In this document: one piece after another, positions 53,198 through 62,184 of the stretch
How the letters are laid out: every line of letters begins with the position of its first letter
How positions within the stretch are numbered: the stretch's first letter is position 1
Source: Mycolicibacterium wolinskyi
GTDB lineage: Bacteria; Actinomycetota; Actinomycetes; Mycobacteriales; Mycobacteriaceae
Assembly: GCF_002101965.1 (NCBI RefSeq)
Contig: NZ_LQQA01000001.1
Coordinates: forward strand, 1 to 62,551
Length of the DNA stretch: 62,551 nt
Direction: 5' to 3'
Translations under genes and position numbers: made by a program
The notes under the pieces: generated by a model
Told to the model about the DNA's origin: nothing
Database searches by the model: none
Seen by the model: only the letters and a program-made list of their open reading frames with translations

Positions 53198-53626
53198 TTA
53201 CTCGTCGGGCGTGCTGGCCTCGGCGAGCTCTTCCTCCTCGGCGGCGGCTGCCTCGTCGGCAGCGGCCTTGGCCTCCCGGCCGGCCGGGCTCGCCAGCGAG
53301 GCACCCGGATTGGTCGCGGAGGCGTATCCACCGTCGCAGTTGAGAGACAGCATCACTTCACCGTCGGCGTGCTCGTACTCGTCGCCGGCATCGCGCACGA
53401 ACGGCGCGTCCCAGGCGTTGGTGACCACGCACTCGTCCTGCGACAACTTGCTGCCGACCGTGACGGCGACCTTGGGCTCGCCGCCGTCATCCTCGATCGC
53501 CGAGGCGGCGTCTTCGTACGTCTGACCCACGACATCAGGGGCGGCAGCCGCGATACCTGCTCCGAACAGGCCAGCCGCCCCAAAAGCGATGGCTGCTCCA
53601 GCTCCGGCAACGACGAGCTTCTTCAT
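53198..53626 (-). CDS. PASTA-like small exported protein (copy 2 of 3)
   Basis: A 142-residue protein with a signal peptide (MKKLVVAGAGAAIAFGAAGL), the APDVVGQTYEDAASAIEDDG module, GSKLSQDECVVTNAWDAPFV and LNCDGGYASATNPGAS, then an Ala/Glu-rich C-terminus ending EASTPDE. It is closest to copy 3. Each copy has its own intergenic gap of 140-160 nt, so each may have its own promoter. Confidence 0.82.
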   Translation of the reverse strand: MKKLVVAGAGAAIAFGAAGLFGAGIAAAAPDVVGQTYEDAASAIEDDGGEPKVAVTVGSKLSQDECVVTNAWDAPFVRDAGDEYEHADGEVMLSLNCDGGYASATNPGASLASPAGREAKAAADEAAAAEEEELAEASTPDE

Positions 53627-53769
53627 ATGCGCCCGGCTCCTCACGGTCATTCCACCACTGCACCAAACGGCAGTCCGCGAGGAGATTACCGAGCAGACCG
53701 CACGAAAGACGGTTGCGCAGAAGGGAACTGTGCGTGAACGCTCAGTGTGAACGGGGCGAGCGCCCGGAC

Positions 53770-54204
53770 TTACTCGTCGGGCGTGCTGGCCTCGGCGAGC
53801 TCTTCTTCCTCGGCCGCGGCCGCCTCGTCGGCGGCGGCCTTGGCCTCGCGACCGGCCGGGCTCGCGACCGAGGCACCCGGGTTGGTGGCCGTGGCGTGGC
53901 CGCCGTCGCAGTTCAGCGCGACCATGACCTCACCATCGGCATGCGCGAACTCGCCACCGTCGTCGCGCATGAACGGCGCGTCCCAGGCGTTGGTGACGAT
54001 GCAATCGTCCTGCGACAGCTTGCTGCCCACGGTCACCGCCACCTTGGGGGTGCCGCCGTCGTCCTCGATCGCCGTCGCGGCATCCGAGTAGGTCTGACCC
54101 ACGACATCGGGCGCTGCGGCGGCAATACCGGCGCCGAGGAGGGACGACACGGCCGCACTGGCAGCAACCGCCGCTCCGGCCCCGAGAACGATGAGCTTCT
54201 TCAC
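53770..54204 (-). CDS. PASTA-like small exported protein (copy 3 of 3)
   Basis: A 144-residue protein with a signal peptide (MKKLIVLGAGAAVAASAAVS), APDVVGQTYSDAATAIEDDG, GSKLSQDDCIVTNAWDAPFM and LNCDGGHATATNPGAS, and the EASTPDE end. It differs from copy 2 mainly at the surface. The three together indicate local duplication. It lies 225 nt from the divergent desA1 gene. Confidence 0.82.
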   Translation of the reverse strand: MKKLIVLGAGAAVAASAAVSSLLGAGIAAAAPDVVGQTYSDAATAIEDDGGTPKVAVTVGSKLSQDDCIVTNAWDAPFMRDDGGEFAHADGEVMVALNCDGGHATATNPGASVASPAGREAKAAADEAAAAEEEELAEASTPDE

Positions 54205-54364
54205 GTGTGCCCAACCTCCGAGTCTGGGTATTCGGTATCTGTTCGATGAACGTTTGGTTGTGATCTCTTGACGTTCCCGCGGATCGTACCGTCATCCCCC
54301 GCGTGGCGCAGCGCTGATGTGAGACGGCCGGCGTAACTTGATGTCACCGGGTTACACAGATATA

Positions 54365-54393
54365 TTGACTGCAACCAACAGGTACAGATAACT
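54365..54393 (+). promoter_or_regulatory. Candidate desA1 promoter
   Basis: TTGACT (54365-54370), a 17-nt spacer and ATAACT (54388-54393), set in an AT-rich stretch in otherwise GC-rich DNA, 37 nt upstream of the desA1 ATG. Spacing fits a sigma-A-type promoter. Confidence 0.5.
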
Positions 54394-54429
54394 GGGCGGC
54401 GTCTCCGGACGCGAGGAGGGTAAGGACCT

Positions 54430-55434
54430 ATGACGAAGGAACTCACCGACCTACAGCTCCTGCACGAGCTTGAGCCCGTCGTCGAGACGGCCATCAACCG
54501 CCACATGCGGATGCGCAAGGACTGGAACCCGCACGACTACATCCCGTGGTCGGACGGCAAGAACTACTACGCCCTCGGCGGCCAGGACTGGGAGCCGGGG
54601 CAGTCGAAGCTGTCCGAGGTCGCCCAGACCGCGATGGTGCAGAACCTGCTCACCGAGGACAACCTGCCCTCCTACCACCGCGAGATCGCGATGAACATGG
54701 GCATGGACGGCGCATGGGGCCAGTGGGTCAACCGCTGGACCGCCGAGGAGAACCGGCACGGCATCGCGCTGCGCGACTACCTCGTCGTGACCCGCGCCGT
54801 CGATCCGGTCGAGCTTGAAGAACTGCGCGTCGAGCAGGTGACCCGCGGCTTCTCCCCGGGCCAGAACATGCAGGGCGACCTGTTTGCCGAGAGCCTGTTC
54901 GACTCCGTCATCTACGTGACGTTCCAGGAACTGGCGACCCGCGTCTCGCACCGCAACACCGGCAAGGCCTGCGACGAGCCCATTGCCGATCAGCTGCTGC
55001 AGCGCATCTCCGGTGACGAGAACCTGCACATGATCTTCTACCGCGACGTCAGTGCGGCCGGGCTGGACATCGCCCCCAACCAGGCGATGGCCTCGTTGCA
55101 CCGGGTGCTCGACAACTTCAAGATGCCCGGCTATACCGTGCCCGATTTCCGCCGCAAGGCCGTCGTCATCGCCGTCGGTGGTGTCTATGACCCGCGCATC
55201 CACCTGGACGACGTGGTGATGCCGGTGCTCAAGAAGTGGCGCATCTTCGAGCGCGAGGATTTCACCGGTGAAGGCGCGCGCCTGCGCGACGACCTTGGCC
55301 GGCTGGTCGAGGAGCTGGAGGATGCCTGCGACAAGTTCGAGGTGGCCAAGCAGCGCCGGCTGGAGCGCGAGAAGAAGGTCGCCGAGAAGAAGGCCATGAA
55401 GAACCTGTTGGTGACGACCTCGTCGACGGCATGA
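54430..55434 (+). CDS. desA1: Acyl-ACP desaturase DesA1
   Basis: A 334-residue soluble di-iron desaturase. The two ExxH iron motifs are EENRH (Glu107, His110) and DENLH (Glu197, His200). It introduces double bonds in mycolic-acid precursors carried on AcpM. The ATG follows GAGGAGGG. The C-terminus is a charged coiled-coil-like tail (AKQRRLEREKKVAEKKAMKN). The gene overlaps dus by 4 nt. It is essential in mycobacteria studied so far (known, not shown here). Confidence 0.96.
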   Translation: MTKELTDLQLLHELEPVVETAINRHMRMRKDWNPHDYIPWSDGKNYYALGGQDWEPGQSKLSEVAQTAMVQNLLTEDNLPSYHREIAMNMGMDGAWGQWVNRWTAEENRHGIALRDYLVVTRAVDPVELEELRVEQVTRGFSPGQNMQGDLFAESLFDSVIYVTFQELATRVSHRNTGKACDEPIADQLLQRISGDENLHMIFYRDVSAAGLDIAPNQAMASLHRVLDNFKMPGYTVPDFRRKAVVIAVGGVYDPRIHLDDVVMPVLKKWRIFEREDFTGEGARLRDDLGRLVEELEDACDKFEVAKQRRLEREKKVAEKKAMKNLLVTTSSTA

Positions 55435-56606
55435 CCCTGACGGCACCGCCCGCCGATACGACCCGATCTGGCCTCCAGATCGGGTCGATCGCATTGCGCA
55501 GCCCAGTCGTCCTCGCGCCGATGGCCGGGGTGACCAACGTCGCGTTCCGCACCCTGTGCCGCGAGCTCGAAGTGGCGCGGGCAGGCACCGTCAGCGGTCT
55601 GTACGTGTGCGAGATGGTGACCGCGCGCGCGCTCGTCGAGAGTCACCCGGTGACCATGCACATGACGACGTTCGCGCCCGACGAGTCACCGCGGTCGCTT
55701 CAGCTCTACACCGTGGACCCGGAGACGACCTACCGGGCCGCGAAGATGATCGCCGACGAGGGCATGGCCGATCACATCGACATGAACTTCGGCTGCCCGG
55801 TGCCCAAGGTCACCAAGCGCGGCGGCGGCGCTGCCCTGCCCTACAAGCGCCGGCTGTTCGGCCAGATCGTCGCCGCAGCCGTGCGCGCGACCGAGGGCAC
55901 GGACATCCCCGTCACGGTCAAGTTCCGCATCGGGATCGACGACGCACACCACACCCACCTCGATGCCGGCCGGATCGCCGCCGAGGAGGGCGCGGCCGCG
56001 GTCGCCCTGCACGCGCGTACGGCGTCGCAGCGGTACTCCGGCACCGCGGACTGGGACCAGATCGCCGCCCTCAAAGCACACGTCACGACGGTCCCGGTGC
56101 TCGGCAACGGTGACATCTTCGAGGCCGATGACGCGCTGGCGATGATGGCGGCCACCGGCTGCGACGGCGTGGTGATCGGCCGCGGCTGCCTCGGGCGGCC
56201 CTGGCTGTTCGCCGAGCTGTCGGCGGCCTTCAACGGCCGGCCGATCCCGACCCCGCCGACGCTCGGCGAGGTCGCCGACATCGTGCGCCGCCACGGCGAG
56301 TTGCTGAGCGAGCACTTCGGCGAGGACAAGGGCATGCGTGACATCCGCAAACACGTCGCGTGGTACCTGCACGGCTTCCCGGCCGGGGCCGATTTGCGTC
56401 GTTCCCTGGCTCTGGTCAAGACGCTGCGCGAGCTCGACGAACTGCTCGACCAAGTGGATCGCGACGCGCCGTTCCCGCCCGCCGCGACCGGCCCCCGGGG
56501 CAGGCAGGGCTCGGCGGCTTCGGTCTCGCTGCCCGAGGGCTGGCTCGACGATCCCGACGACTGCGCGGTGCCCACCGGCGCCGACGTCATGCACTCGGGA
56601 GGCTGA
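55431..56606 (+). CDS. dus: tRNA-dihydrouridine synthase
   Basis: A 391-residue FMN enzyme that reduces uridines in the tRNA D-loop. VLAPMAGVTNVAFRTLCREL is the N-terminal barrel motif, the catalytic Cys is in MNFGCPVPKVTKRGGGAALP, and the phosphate-binding end is GCDGVVIGRGCLGRPWLFAE. The C-terminal helical domain follows (GMRDIRKHVAWYLHGFPAGA). It starts within desA1 (ATGA overlap), a coupling that M. tuberculosis Rv0824c/Rv0823c shares. Confidence 0.94.
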   Translation: MTLTAPPADTTRSGLQIGSIALRSPVVLAPMAGVTNVAFRTLCRELEVARAGTVSGLYVCEMVTARALVESHPVTMHMTTFAPDESPRSLQLYTVDPETTYRAAKMIADEGMADHIDMNFGCPVPKVTKRGGGAALPYKRRLFGQIVAAAVRATEGTDIPVTVKFRIGIDDAHHTHLDAGRIAAEEGAAAVALHARTASQRYSGTADWDQIAALKAHVTTVPVLGNGDIFEADDALAMMAATGCDGVVIGRGCLGRPWLFAELSAAFNGRPIPTPPTLGEVADIVRRHGELLSEHFGEDKGMRDIRKHVAWYLHGFPAGADLRRSLALVKTLRELDELLDQVDRDAPFPPAATGPRGRQGSAASVSLPEGWLDDPDDCAVPTGADVMHSGG

Positions 56607-56685
56607 TCCCCATCGGCGATCGCATCGGCCATCGAGACAAACTCGAGACGGGTCTGTCATCTCTCGTGACTGGCTGTCTCTCAGG

Positions 56686-56853
56686 ATGGCTCAGTACGAT
56701 GAGGATCCTGTCGCGGCTGACGCAATCGCCCCTCAAGTAGCGCAGCCACGCACACTGCTGCTAGAAGATTTAGGGGTCAGCACTAGCAGCGCCAGGCAGA
56801 TTGACGCGCACCGACGCGCACTATCCATGGAGTCGGAGGCCGATAGGACATGA
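56686..56853 (+). CDS. Possible small coupled protein upstream of the LCP gene
   Basis: A 55-residue acidic reading frame, MAQYDEDPVAADAIAPQVAQ, then a helical segment LLLEDLGVSTSSARQIDAHR. Its TGA overlaps the LCP ATG as ATGA, which suggests translational coupling. No ribosome-binding site precedes the ATG, so a leaderless transcript would be needed. It lies in the 243-nt gap between dus and the LCP gene. It may instead be non-coding leader. Confidence 0.4.
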   Translation: MAQYDEDPVAADAIAPQVAQPRTLLLEDLGVSTSSARQIDAHRRALSMESEADRT

Positions 56854-59081
56854 GTGACGGCGAAAACGCCACTCCTGGCCGTCGGCGCCACCGTGCCCCG
56901 GAGGACGGCTCCGACAACCAATGGATTACCCGATCGCCACAGCCTTTACCAGGCGCCGCGCCGTGGGAACGCAGTGATCGCGTGCAACCCGACGACGTGA
57001 CACCCGACGAGCCCACCGGAAGCCATGCCGACGGCGTCACCGTCGCCGATCTCATCGCCAAGGTCGCCGGGACCGCGCCCGAGAACGCGCCGCGGCGCTC
57101 CCGTCACCGGCTCGAACCGGAGCCCGAGCCTGAACCGGAGCCCGAGCCGACACCGGAGCCCGAGCCCGCGTTCCAACCGCAGCCCGAACGACCGGCCGAA
57201 CGGACCGAGGTTCTTGAGCCGGTGCGGTACGAGCCCGAGGACTATCCGCCGGACTACCCGCCCGACGTCTACGAACCGCAGGCATTCGCGCCCGCGGAGT
57301 TCGTACCGGCCCCCGCGCCCGTGCGCGACCCGGACGCGATGGAGACCGAAGTCATCCCGGCGGTTCGCGACCATCCTGATCTGCCGGACACGCACCGGCC
57401 CTCGTGGCGGCCCGGCCGCTCGCCCCGGGCAGACGAGCCGGTGGACGACCTCGAGGACTTCGATGAGCTCGAGGAGCGTGATCCGGCGTCGCGCCGCAAG
57501 GTCATGCTGGCGGGACGGGCGATCGCGGCCCTGATCGCCGTGCTGACGCTGGTTCTGACCGGCGGTGCGTGGCAGTGGCAGACGTCGAAGAACAACCTGC
57601 TCAACAAGGTCGCCGCGCTCGACCCGAACTCGCGCGACATCATCGACCCGAACGCTCAGTTCGGTGACGAGAACTTCCTGATCGTCGGCGTCGACAGCCG
57701 GTTCGGCGAGAATGCCGACATGGGCGCGGGCGACACCGAGGACGCCGGCGGCGCACGTTCGGACACGATCATGCTCGTCAACATCCCCGCCAATCGGGAA
57801 CGTGTCGTCGCGGTGTCGTTCCCGCGCGATCTGGAGATCAGCCCGATCGAGTGCGAGCCGTGGAACGCCGAGACGGCCACGTACGGTCCGCTCTACGACG
57901 AGGAATCCGGCACCTACGGCCCAGACCAGGTCTACACCGAAACGAAGTTGAACTCGGCGTTCGCCTTCGGCGGGCCCAAATGCCTCGTGAAGGTCATCCA
58001 GAAGATGTCCGGCCTGTCGATCAACCGCTTCATGGCCGTCGACTTCGCCGGGTTCGCGAAGATGGTCGACGCGCTCGGCGGCGTCGAGGTGTGCAGCACC
58101 ACGCCGCTGGAGGACTACGAGCTCGGCACCGTCCTGGCCAACGCAGGCCGCCAGACCGTCGACGGCCACACGGCTCTCAATTACGTGCGGGCCCGCCAGG
58201 TCACCACCGAGTTCAACGGCGACTACGGCCGGATCAAACGCCAGCAACTGTTCCTGTCGTCGCTGTTGCGGTCACTGATCTCCAAGGACACGTTCTTCTC
58301 GCTGAACAAGCTCAACAACGTCGTCAACATGTTCATCGCCGACAGCTACGTCGACAACATCAAGACCAAGGACCTCGTCGACCTCGGACAGTCGGTGCAG
58401 GGCGTCAACGCCGGGCGGATCACCTTCGTGACGGTCCCGACCACCGGCTATGCCGACGAATGGGGCAATGAGCAGCCTCGCATCGAGGACATGCAGGCGC
58501 TGTTCGACGCGATCATCAACGACGACCCGTTGCCCGGCGAGAAGAACCCGGACAACACGCCCGTGCCCGGCACGCCGGAATCCGCCACGTCGTCCGCACA
58601 GGCATCGCAGGCACCGGAGACGACCACCGAGGCACCCGCACCCACCGCGCCGGAACCCGCCGAGCTGGTGAACGCCATCACCACCGAACCGCAGCATGTC
58701 ACCGTCCAGGTCTCGAACTCGACCGGCCAGAGCGGGCTCGCGGCAACCGCCGCCACCGAACTGCAGCAACATGGATTCAACGTGAACACGCCGGACGACT
58801 ACCCGGGTCCGCTCGCGTCGACCACGGTGTTCTTCTCCCCCGGCAACGAGGAGGCGGCCGCGACGGTGGCATCCTCGTTCCCGAACCCGACCATCGAACG
58901 GGTCGGCGGCATGGGCGATGTCGTGCAGGTCGTGCTGGGTAGCGACTTCAACGCCGTGAATGCGCCCACCCCGAGCGGTTCGCCCGTACAGGTGAACGTC
59001 GTGCACGGCACCAACAGCCCGCCGACCCATCTGCCCGAGGACCTGAACGTCACGAACGCCGCGGACACGACCTGCGAATAG
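56850..59081 (+). CDS. LytR-CpsA-Psr (LCP) family cell-wall ligase with LytR_C domain
   Basis: A 743-residue membrane protein (Rv0822c-like). Residues 1-215 are cytosolic and rich in Pro/Glu, including an EPEPEP run (89-106). One membrane helix lies at 219-241 (AGRAIAALIAVLTLVLTGGA). The extracellular LCP domain follows (NFLIVGVDSRFGE, RSDTIMLVNIPANRERVVAV, FPRDLEI, RARQVTTEFNGDYGRIKRQQ), with conserved Asp and Arg residues that bind polyprenyl-pyrophosphate. A Pro/Thr linker leads to a LytR_C domain (VTVQVSNSTGQSGLAATAAT). LCP enzymes join arabinogalactan to peptidoglycan; which paralogue this is was not proved. Confidence 0.93.
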   Translation: MSDGENATPGRRRHRAPEDGSDNQWITRSPQPLPGAAPWERSDRVQPDDVTPDEPTGSHADGVTVADLIAKVAGTAPENAPRRSRHRLEPEPEPEPEPEPTPEPEPAFQPQPERPAERTEVLEPVRYEPEDYPPDYPPDVYEPQAFAPAEFVPAPAPVRDPDAMETEVIPAVRDHPDLPDTHRPSWRPGRSPRADEPVDDLEDFDELEERDPASRRKVMLAGRAIAALIAVLTLVLTGGAWQWQTSKNNLLNKVAALDPNSRDIIDPNAQFGDENFLIVGVDSRFGENADMGAGDTEDAGGARSDTIMLVNIPANRERVVAVSFPRDLEISPIECEPWNAETATYGPLYDEESGTYGPDQVYTETKLNSAFAFGGPKCLVKVIQKMSGLSINRFMAVDFAGFAKMVDALGGVEVCSTTPLEDYELGTVLANAGRQTVDGHTALNYVRARQVTTEFNGDYGRIKRQQLFLSSLLRSLISKDTFFSLNKLNNVVNMFIADSYVDNIKTKDLVDLGQSVQGVNAGRITFVTVPTTGYADEWGNEQPRIEDMQALFDAIINDDPLPGEKNPDNTPVPGTPESATSSAQASQAPETTTEAPAPTAPEPAELVNAITTEPQHVTVQVSNSTGQSGLAATAATELQQHGFNVNTPDDYPGPLASTTVFFSPGNEEAAATVASSFPNPTIERVGGMGDVVQVVLGSDFNAVNAPTPSGSPVQVNVVHGTNSPPTHLPEDLNVTNAADTTCE

Positions 59082-59085
59082 TCCG

Positions 59086-59111
59086 GTGAAGGGCATTCAC
59101 TGTCCGTTCAC
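59086..59111. promoter_or_regulatory. Candidate PhoB/RegX3-type repeats upstream of phoY2
   Basis: GTGAA (59086-59090) and TTCAC (59096-59100) form an inverted pair; a second TTCAC at 59107-59111 is exactly 11 bp downstream, as in PhoB-type direct repeats. SenX3-RegX3 controls phosphate genes in mycobacteria. Confidence 0.4.
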
Positions 59112-59157
59112 TCATGGCGTCGTGACTATCAGGCCTCTGACCGCCTAATCTTGGTGC

Positions 59158-59826
59158 ATGCGTACCCAGTACCACGAACAATTGGATTCACTCACAGACC
59201 AGCTCGGCGTCATGTGCGAGTTGGCGGGTACCGCGATGGAGCGCGCAACCCAGGCACTCCTGCAAGCCGATCTCGTACTGGCCGAGCAGGTCATCACCGA
59301 CCACGACCAGATGACGGCACTCAGCGCGCAGGCCGAGGAATCCGCATTCGTGTTGCTGGCCCTGCAGGCGCCGGTGGCGGGGGATCTGCGTTCCGTCGTC
59401 GGTTCCATTCAGATCGTGGCAGACGTCGACCGCATGGGGGCCCTCGCGCTGCACGTGGCGAAGATCGCGCGGCGCCGGCACCCCCAGCACGCGCTGCCCG
59501 AGGAGGTCAACGGCTACTTCTCGGAAATGGGCCGGGTCGCAGTCGAATTGGGCCACGCCGCCCGCGAGGTGTTGATCACCCGCGATCCGGAGAAGGCCGC
59601 TCGGATCCAGGAAGAAGACGACGCGATGGACGATCTTCATCGCCATCTCTTCACCGTCCTGATGGACCGGGAGTGGAAGCACGGCGTGACCGCCGCGGTC
59701 GATGTCACGTTGCTGAGCCGGTTCTACGAGCGATTCGCCGACCATGCGGTCGAGGTCGCCCGTCGGGTCATCTTCCAGGTCACCGGAACCTATCCGGACG
59801 GCGAGAAGGTCGCCAACCAGCACTGA
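59158..59826 (+). CDS. phoY2: Phosphate transport regulator PhoU (PhoY2)
   Basis: A 222-residue all-helical PhoU protein made of two repeats: [40 protein letters not shown], and the second [20 protein letters not shown]. The E/DxxxD metal-cluster residues ([20 protein letters not shown]) are present. It links the Pst transporter to SenX3-RegX3 and represses the phosphate regulon when phosphate is plentiful. M. tuberculosis has the same PhoY2-PstB neighbourhood. Confidence 0.94.
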   Translation: MRTQYHEQLDSLTDQLGVMCELAGTAMERATQALLQADLVLAEQVITDHDQMTALSAQAEESAFVLLALQAPVAGDLRSVVGSIQIVADVDRMGALALHVAKIARRRHPQHALPEEVNGYFSEMGRVAVELGHAAREVLITRDPEKAARIQEEDDAMDDLHRHLFTVLMDREWKHGVTAAVDVTLLSRFYERFADHAVEVARRVIFQVTGTYPDGEKVANQH

Positions 59827-59833
59827 TGCGGGT

Positions 59834-60352
59834 TCAGTCCGCCGGCACCAGGCGGACACCCACTTTCTGCGCGGCTGCGAGGTCGCGCAGAACTTTTGTC
59901 AGCACCTGCAGTTCAGCAGTGCTGTAGTGCATCAGGAAATCGGCGAACCCCCGGTTCATCTCCTCGTGGAGCTGCCGGTGCACCTCCGCGACGAGTTCGC
60001 CATCGGCGCTCAGTGCGAGCTCGATCTCCTTGCGGTTGCCCGGGATCGGCGTTCGGGTCACGAGCCCGGCGTCGACGAGTCGCTGGACATGTTTGGACAC
60101 CGTGCCCTTGAGCTGACCGGACCTGGCGGCCAGGCCGACCACGCTCACCGGTCCGTCGGCGATGGCTGCCAGCAGGTGCATCGACAGCGTCGGCAGCGTC
60201 CGCACCCGAGCTGACAGCTCGGCCGGGCACCGTTGCGCCATGAAGTCGCGCTCGGCGTCGCCGTCCTCGTCGCCGTCGAACTTGTCCCCCACCGCGGCGA
60301 GCAGCTCGGTGATGTCCTCGACCAGCGCCATCTTGGTTTTCACGGAAACCAT
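59834..60352 (-). CDS. MarR-family regulator
   Basis: A 172-residue winged-helix regulator: TLPTLSMHLLAAIADGPVSV, SGQLKGTVSKHVQRLVDAGL and VTRTPIPGNRKEIELALSAD are typical MarR. ATG 60352 (MVSVKTKMALVED) is chosen; a longer frame contains antisense sequence. It diverges from an MDR gene, and its promoter region contains GTTTCC/GGAAAC palindromes that are likely operators. Confidence 0.9.
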   Translation of the reverse strand: MVSVKTKMALVEDITELLAAVGDKFDGDEDGDAERDFMAQRCPAELSARVRTLPTLSMHLLAAIADGPVSVVGLAARSGQLKGTVSKHVQRLVDAGLVTRTPIPGNRKEIELALSADGELVAEVHRQLHEEMNRGFADFLMHYSTAELQVLTKVLRDLAAAQKVGVRLVPAD

Positions 60353-60378
60353 ATTGCCATCCCGTCGTGCGCAGGTAT

Positions 60379-60413
60379 ATCGTTTCCATAGAAACAATAT
60401 CCGTGGAAACGAT
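60379..60413. promoter_or_regulatory. MarR operator candidate (ATCGTTTCC...GGAAACGAT)
   Basis: A 9-bp perfect inverted repeat at 60379-60387 and 60405-60413, with a second GTTTCCATAGAAAC palindrome (60382-60395) sharing the left arm. It lies 27-61 nt from the MarR ATG and 10-44 nt from the MDR ATG. Another GGAAAC is at 60344. Confidence 0.65.
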
Positions 60414-60422
60414 GGAGTGATC

Positions 60423-61397
60423 ATGAAGGCAGCAGTTGTCACGCAATGGGGCGAAACACCCACATACACCGACGTTCCCGACCCGCAGCCGCGCGACGGA
60501 GCCGAGGTCGCCGACGTCGAGGCATCCGCACTGACCAACCTCACCCGCGGTCTCATGACCGGAAAGCACTACGCCAGCAAGGAAATTCAATTGCCCGCGA
60601 TTCCGGGCGTCGACGGTGTCGCCCGCCTCGCCGACGGGCGCCGCATCTACACGGGCGCACTTCCCCCGTACGGCATGATGGCGCAGCGCGCGCTGGTCAA
60701 CCCCACGGGCGGCGTCGAGGTGCCCGAACATGTCGATTCGGTGGTCGCGGCGGCCGTGCCGAATCCGGGCATGTCGGCCTGGATGGCACTGTCGTATGCC
60801 GCGGCGGTCAAGCCCGGCGACCATGTCCTGGTGTTGGGCGCCACCGGCGTGACGGGCTCGATGGCGGTGCAGCTCGCCGGATCAGCGTTCGGCGCTGCCA
60901 GGATCGTGGTGGCCGGCCGCGACACCGCCCGCCTGGAGTGGTTGCGGACCGCGGGCGCGCACGACGTCATCGCGCTTGGCACAGACGATCTCGGCGCAAG
61001 GGTGGCCGAACTACACGCGCAGCGGCCCTTCGACGCCGTGCTCGACTATCTGTGGGGCGAACCCGCCGAACAGACGTTGACCGCGCTGGCCAACAGCCAC
61101 CCGGCGGCGCATCACCACGCCACGCGCTTCATCCAGATCGGCTCGATGGCAGGCCCGGCGCTCAACCTCGATGCGGGCGTGCTGCGCAGCACCGGAATCA
61201 CGTTGTGCGGCGTGGGCATCGGCAGTGTCCCGCCTGAGGTCATGGTGCAGACCCGCGCCGAAGCGTTGCCGAAGCTGTTCACCATGGTCGCGTCGGGCGA
61301 ACTCCAATTACGCACACAGGCCCGGCCGCTGTCCGACGTCGAGCGGGTGTGGACAGCTGCCGGGCCTTCGGGCACGCGCGTGGTGTTGACGCCCTGA
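60423..61397 (+). CDS. MDR-family quinone oxidoreductase-like protein
   Basis: A 324-residue zinc-independent MDR enzyme. The GroES-like N-terminus is MKAAVVTQWGETPTYTDVPD; the Rossmann motif is GDHVLVLGATGVTGSMAVQL; no structural-zinc cysteine cluster is seen. FDAVLDYLWGEPAEQTLTAL is the typical C-terminal segment. Such NADPH enzymes reduce quinones or enals. It diverges from the MarR gene, and the GTTTCC repeats in between suggest induction by a reactive compound. Confidence 0.9.
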   Translation: MKAAVVTQWGETPTYTDVPDPQPRDGAEVADVEASALTNLTRGLMTGKHYASKEIQLPAIPGVDGVARLADGRRIYTGALPPYGMMAQRALVNPTGGVEVPEHVDSVVAAAVPNPGMSAWMALSYAAAVKPGDHVLVLGATGVTGSMAVQLAGSAFGAARIVVAGRDTARLEWLRTAGAHDVIALGTDDLGARVAELHAQRPFDAVLDYLWGEPAEQTLTALANSHPAAHHHATRFIQIGSMAGPALNLDAGVLRSTGITLCGVGIGSVPPEVMVQTRAEALPKLFTMVASGELQLRTQARPLSDVERVWTAAGPSGTRVVLTP

Positions 61398-61398
61398 C

Positions 61399-62175
61399 TC
61401 AGCCGAAGCGGCCGGAGATGTAGTCCTCGGTCGCCTTCTGGTTCGGGTTGGAGAAGATCTTCTCGGTGTCGTCGATCTCGATGAGCCGGCCGGGCTTGCC
61501 GGTGGCCTCGAGGTTGAAGAACGCCGTCTGATCACTCACGCGGGCGGCCTGCTGCATGTTGTGCGTGACGATGACGATCGTGTAATCCAGCTTGAGCGTG
61601 GAGATCAGATCCTCGATCGCCAGCGTCGAGATCGGGTCGAGCGCCGAGCACGGCTCGTCCATCAGCAGCACGTCGGGCTGCACCGCGATCGCGCGGGCGA
61701 TACACAACCGCTGCTGCTGACCACCGGACAGGCCACCGCCCGGCTTGTCGAGGCGGTCCTTGACTTCGTTCCACAGGTTGGCGCCCTTGAGCGAGCGCTC
61801 CGCGACCTCGTCGAGCGTCTTCTTGTTGCGCACGCCCTGCAGCTTCAGGCCGGCCACCACATTGTCGCGAATCGACATGGTGGGGAACGGATTCGGACGC
61901 TGGAACACCATGCCGATGGTCTTACGCACACCCACCGGGTCGACGCCTGCGCCGTAGATGTCCTCGCCGTCGAGCAGCACCGAGCCCTCGACCCGCGCAC
62001 CGGGGATGACCTCGTGCATGCGGTTGAGGGTGCGCAACACGGTCGACTTGCCACAGCCCGACGGGCCGATGAACGCGGTCACGCTGCGCGGTTGCACCGA
62101 CAACGCGACGTCGGCGACGGCGTGGAACGCACCGTAGTAGATGTTGACGTCTTTGAGATCTAGCCGTTTGGCCAT
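61399..62175 (-). CDS. pstB: Phosphate ABC transporter ATP-binding protein PstB
   Basis: A 258-residue ABC ATPase: Walker [10 protein letters not shown], signature [16 protein letters not shown], Walker [15 protein letters not shown], and the switch His in [14 protein letters not shown]. The PSTB-specific region [16 protein letters not shown] is present. It powers high-affinity phosphate import with PstSCA and signals through PhoU. It follows pstA by 9 nt on the same strand. Its own sequence is intact, but the pstA copy here is broken. Confidence 0.95.
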   Translation of the reverse strand: MAKRLDLKDVNIYYGAFHAVADVALSVQPRSVTAFIGPSGCGKSTVLRTLNRMHEVIPGARVEGSVLLDGEDIYGAGVDPVGVRKTIGMVFQRPNPFPTMSIRDNVVAGLKLQGVRNKKTLDEVAERSLKGANLWNEVKDRLDKPGGGLSGGQQQRLCIARAIAVQPDVLLMDEPCSALDPISTLAIEDLISTLKLDYTIVIVTHNMQQAARVSDQTAFFNLEATGKPGRLIEIDDTEKIFSNPNQKATEDYISGRFG

Positions 62176-62184
62176 GGGGAGCTC

